This document shows, one piece after another, positions 5,070 to 6,966 of a stretch of DNA of 6,966 bases. The notes below the pieces were generated by a model, which was given only the letters and a program-made list of their open reading frames with translations, was not told where the DNA came from and did not search any database. The stretch spans positions 1 to 6,966 of the forward strand of contig JAAYAV010000079.1 in NCBI GenBank assembly GCA_012719195.1, given 5' to 3'. The translations under genes and the position numbers were made by a program. Numbering within the stretch: the stretch's first letter is position 1; each line of letters begins with the position of its first letter. Source of the stretch: Anaerolineae bacterium (GTDB lineage Bacteria > Chloroflexota > Anaerolineae > DRVO01).

Positions 5070-6479
5070 ATGGTGAAGATCCACTTCTTCGACTACCGGG
5101 CGGTGGAGTGGCAGCGCGGCTTCGAGCGCGTGCCTGAGGCCGCCGTCGAGTGTGACGGCAACCCGTTGCTGGTGAGCGACCATCCGGCCGACGGTGGGCG
5201 CATGTCCATGTACGGGTCGGTGATAAGGAGGCCGGACGACCATCTCTGGCAGATGTGGTACACGTCCGGTGGGGCCAGGGGAGAGCCGCTGACCCTGAGC
5301 TACGCCGAGAGCGATGATGGTGTCGACTGGCGGCGCCCGTCGTTGCCCGATGGCCCGCGGCCCGGGACCCACATCGTCTTCGATCGCGGCCCCCACGGCG
5401 CTTGTGTCCTTTGCGACGAGGCTGAGACGCGGCCCGGCTGGCGCTACAAGATGCTCGCCGGCGCCGCTCCCTCGCACCGCATCTCGGCCTTCCGCAGTCC
5501 TGACGGCGTTCACTGGGTGGACGCCGCCGAGAACCCCATCATCGGCATCAACCCGGACTGCCCCATGAGCGTCCACCGTGCCGCCGACGGCCGCTACGTT
5601 CTCTACTGCCGGCCGCAATTCGGCGACCGGCGGGTGAGCCGGCGGGAGTCGTGGGACTTCGTTCACTGGACCGAGCCGCGGATCGTCATCGACCAGGAGC
5701 CGGCCGATCCGCCGCAGACGCAGTTCTATGGGCTGGGCGCGGTACCGTACGGGCCGTATGAGATCGGATCCTTGTGGGTCTACCACACTCTGGAGGAGGA
5801 CCTGGGCTTCAACAAGATGCGCGGGCACCAGCAGCCGGAGTTGGCCTACAGCCGCAGCGGCTACGCCTGGCACCGGCTTGAGGTCGGCTTCCCACTGATC
5901 TCCCTGGGTGAGCCCGGTTCCTGGAAGGCGGGCAACATCCAGCCTGCCAGCGCACCTGTGTTCCTTGAGGACGAGATCCGCTTCTACTACGCGGCGGCGC
6001 GGATGGAACATGGCAACATGAGCGGGTTCGCCGGCCCGGAGCCGGGCTGGGGCCTCGGCTTCGTGTCGCTCCGCCCGGACCGGTTCGTCGGGATGCACGC
6101 GCGGGAAGAGGGGCGACTCCTTACGCGTCCCATCTGGGTAGAGCGGGACGCTTTTCATGTCAACGCTGCCGTGAGCCCAGGCGGTGCAGTGCGGGTGGAG
6201 CTCCGAGCGGTGGATGGGACACCCGTCCCCGGGTTCGGACTCGCCGATTGCCGGCCCATCACCGGCGACCGTCTCGATCACGTGGTGAGGTGGGAGGGCG
6301 ATCCCGACCGATCATCGCTACCTTACACAGAGCTGCGCCTGTTGGTGGAGGCCCGAAACGCGACTGTGTACGCCCTGGGCGCCGGTACCGTCTCGGAGTG
6401 GCGCGACTACCGCGCCTTCCGTCTGCCCGACTTCATCACCGCCGAGCAGAGACGCGCCCACGGCATGTGGCCGGACTAA
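5070..6479 (+). CDS. Five-bladed beta-propeller glycosidase-like protein (GH32/43/130-like fold), function unassigned
   Basis: A 469-residue protein with the repeating pattern of five-bladed propeller glycosidases, likely acting on a glycoside or oligosaccharide. Repeats of the S-x-x-S-x-D-G-x-x-W type end at W87 (SYAESDDGVDW), W149 (SAFRSPDGVHW), W200 (SRRESWDFVHW) and W267 (YSRSGYAWHRL). Blade strands include HLWQMWYT (58-65), RYVLYCRP (175-182) and DEIRFYYAAA (301-310). From about 360 to 455 comes a beta-rich tail with RPITGD (395-400), RWEGD (407-411) and ELRLLVEARNATVYAL (421-436), which resembles the C-terminal beta-sandwich of GH32-like proteins. There is no signal peptide, so it is probably cytoplasmic. 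The ATG at 5070 has GAGGAG 8 nt upstream. The catalytic carboxylates cannot be assigned by eye and the CAZy family is uncertain; a non-catalytic sugar-binding propeller is possible. It is divergent from the ROK gene and 23 bp upstream of the next dehydrogenase, so likely co-transcribed with it. Confidence 0.8.
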   Translation: MVKIHFFDYRAVEWQRGFERVPEAAVECDGNPLLVSDHPADGGRMSMYGSVIRRPDDHLWQMWYTSGGARGEPLTLSYAESDDGVDWRRPSLPDGPRPGTHIVFDRGPHGACVLCDEAETRPGWRYKMLAGAAPSHRISAFRSPDGVHWVDAAENPIIGINPDCPMSVHRAADGRYVLYCRPQFGDRRVSRRESWDFVHWTEPRIVIDQEPADPPQTQFYGLGAVPYGPYEIGSLWVYHTLEEDLGFNKMRGHQQPELAYSRSGYAWHRLEVGFPLISLGEPGSWKAGNIQPASAPVFLEDEIRFYYAAARMEHGNMSGFAGPEPGWGLGFVSLRPDRFVGMHAREEGRLLTRPIWVERDAFHVNAAVSPGGAVRVELRAVDGTPVPGFGLADCRPITGDRLDHVVRWEGDPDRSSLPYTELRLLVEARNATVYALGAGTVSEWRDYRAFRLPDFITAEQRRAHGMWPD

Positions 6480-6502
6480 GCCGGGTGAGCGGAGGGGAAA
6501 GC

Positions 6503-6966
6503 ATGAAGGGAATTCTGCGAGCGGCCATCATCGGGACGGGGCGCATCGGGAGCACCTACGACGACGAAGTGCCCGACCCCAAGCCGGCCACGTTCTACCG
6601 CGGGCCGCGTCGCCACAACGGGCTCTACACCGTCCTGCCGATCAATCACGCCGCCTCCTACAGCAGCTTGCCGGAGTACCGGCTGATGGCGGGCGCCAAC
6701 CGGGGCGAGGCGAAGCTTAGGGCTTTCGGCGAGCGCTATGGCGTCCGGGCGCTCTACACCGACTTCCGCGCGATGCTGCGAGAAGAGCAGCCCGATGTGG
6801 TTTCGGTCTGCACGCAGTCGGCGGAGAAGGCGGAGATCACGGTGGAGGCGGCTCAGTCGGGCGTCAGGGCCATCGTGGTCGAGAAGGCGATGGCGACCAG
6901 CATGGCCGAGGCGGACGCGATGGTGCGGGCCTGCGAGGAGAACGGGGTCCTGCTGGCGGTGAACCA
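6503..6966 (+). CDS. Gfo/Idh/MocA-family oxidoreductase, NADP-type fold (3' end outside window)
   Basis: The N-terminal 154 complete codons of a dehydrogenase that continues past the right edge; only the Rossmann domain and the start of the linker are visible. The dinucleotide loop is IGTGRIGS (10-17). A loop of about 30 extra residues follows (roughly 20-50: YDDEVPDP to PINHAASY), seen in only part of the family. After the second strand the sequence reads GANRGE (64-69), with N66-R67 where NAD enzymes carry Asp; this hints at NADP preference. The linker motif is EKA at 127-129 rather than the usual EKP, followed by MATSMAEADAM, which parallels the MATSLSDAEEM of the other dehydrogenase. The start is ATG at 6503 with GGAGG 7 nt upstream. 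It lies 23 bp after the glycosidase-like gene, so probably in the same transcript. The C-terminal substrate domain is not visible, so the substrate cannot be guessed. Confidence 0.9.
   Translation, partial: MKGILRAAIIGTGRIGSTYDDEVPDPKPATFYRGPRRHNGLYTVLPINHAASYSSLPEYRLMAGANRGEAKLRAFGERYGVRALYTDFRAMLREEQPDVVSVCTQSAEKAEITVEAAQSGVRAIVVEKAMATSMAEADAMVRACEENGVLLAVN

Noticed and set aside
4963..5076. 37-codon plus-strand frame overlapping the glycosidase-like start by 7 bp, possible leader peptide
   Set aside because: GGAG is only 2 nt before its ATG, the peptide has no regulatory codon run, and the hairpin overlaps it; chance is the simpler explanation.
4980..6281. 433-codon minus-strand open frame opposite the glycosidase-like gene
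   Set aside because: Rich in Pro, Val, Arg and His, with no motif. The plus-strand frame shows propeller repeats and a good ribosome-binding site.

Overview
This is a GC-rich bacterial segment with strong GC bias at third codon positions, canonical Shine-Dalgarno sites and frequent non-ATG starts. It looks like an environmental or metagenomic genome. The gene mix (DegT-type aminotransferases, Gfo/Idh/MocA oxidoreductases, a ROK regulator, a five-bladed-propeller glycosidase-like protein) and an intergenic repeat of the GCCACCGAGGCACAGAG type would suit phyla such as Chloroflexota, Armatimonadota or Planctomycetota. The sequence alone does not settle the phylum.

Layout: the window has two divergent arms separated by a 287-bp regulatory gap (4783-5069). 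The left arm is transcribed on the minus strand. From right to left it holds a ROK-family regulator (4782-3607), a complete DegT/DnrJ/EryC1/StrS-type PLP aminotransferase (3490-2231), a complete Gfo/Idh/MocA dehydrogenase (2107-1046), and a second aminotransferase that runs off the left edge (915-1). The last two are separated by a 112-bp imperfect palindromic element that nearly fills their intergenic gap. The right arm is on the plus strand. It holds a glycosidase-like beta-propeller protein (5070-6479) and, 23 bp later, a second Gfo/Idh/MocA oxidoreductase cut by the right edge (6503-6966).

How the genes may work together: a sugar or cyclitol dehydrogenase placed between two keto-sugar aminotransferases is the arrangement expected for making an amino sugar or aminocyclitol. 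Oxidation of a hydroxyl to a keto group is followed by PLP-dependent transamination. Known parallels are NtdC/NtdA (3-aminoglucose), WbpB/WbpE (diaminouronic acid) and the scyllo-inosamine steps of streptomycin synthesis. The divergent arm could hydrolyse or sense the related glycoside. The ROK protein has lost kinase residues and is best read as a sugar-responsive repressor. A near-consensus sigma70-type promoter lies directly upstream of it, with an imperfect dyad over the -10. The substrate is not identifiable from the sequence. No CRISPR array, tRNA, rRNA, transposase gene or convincing intrinsic terminator was seen.
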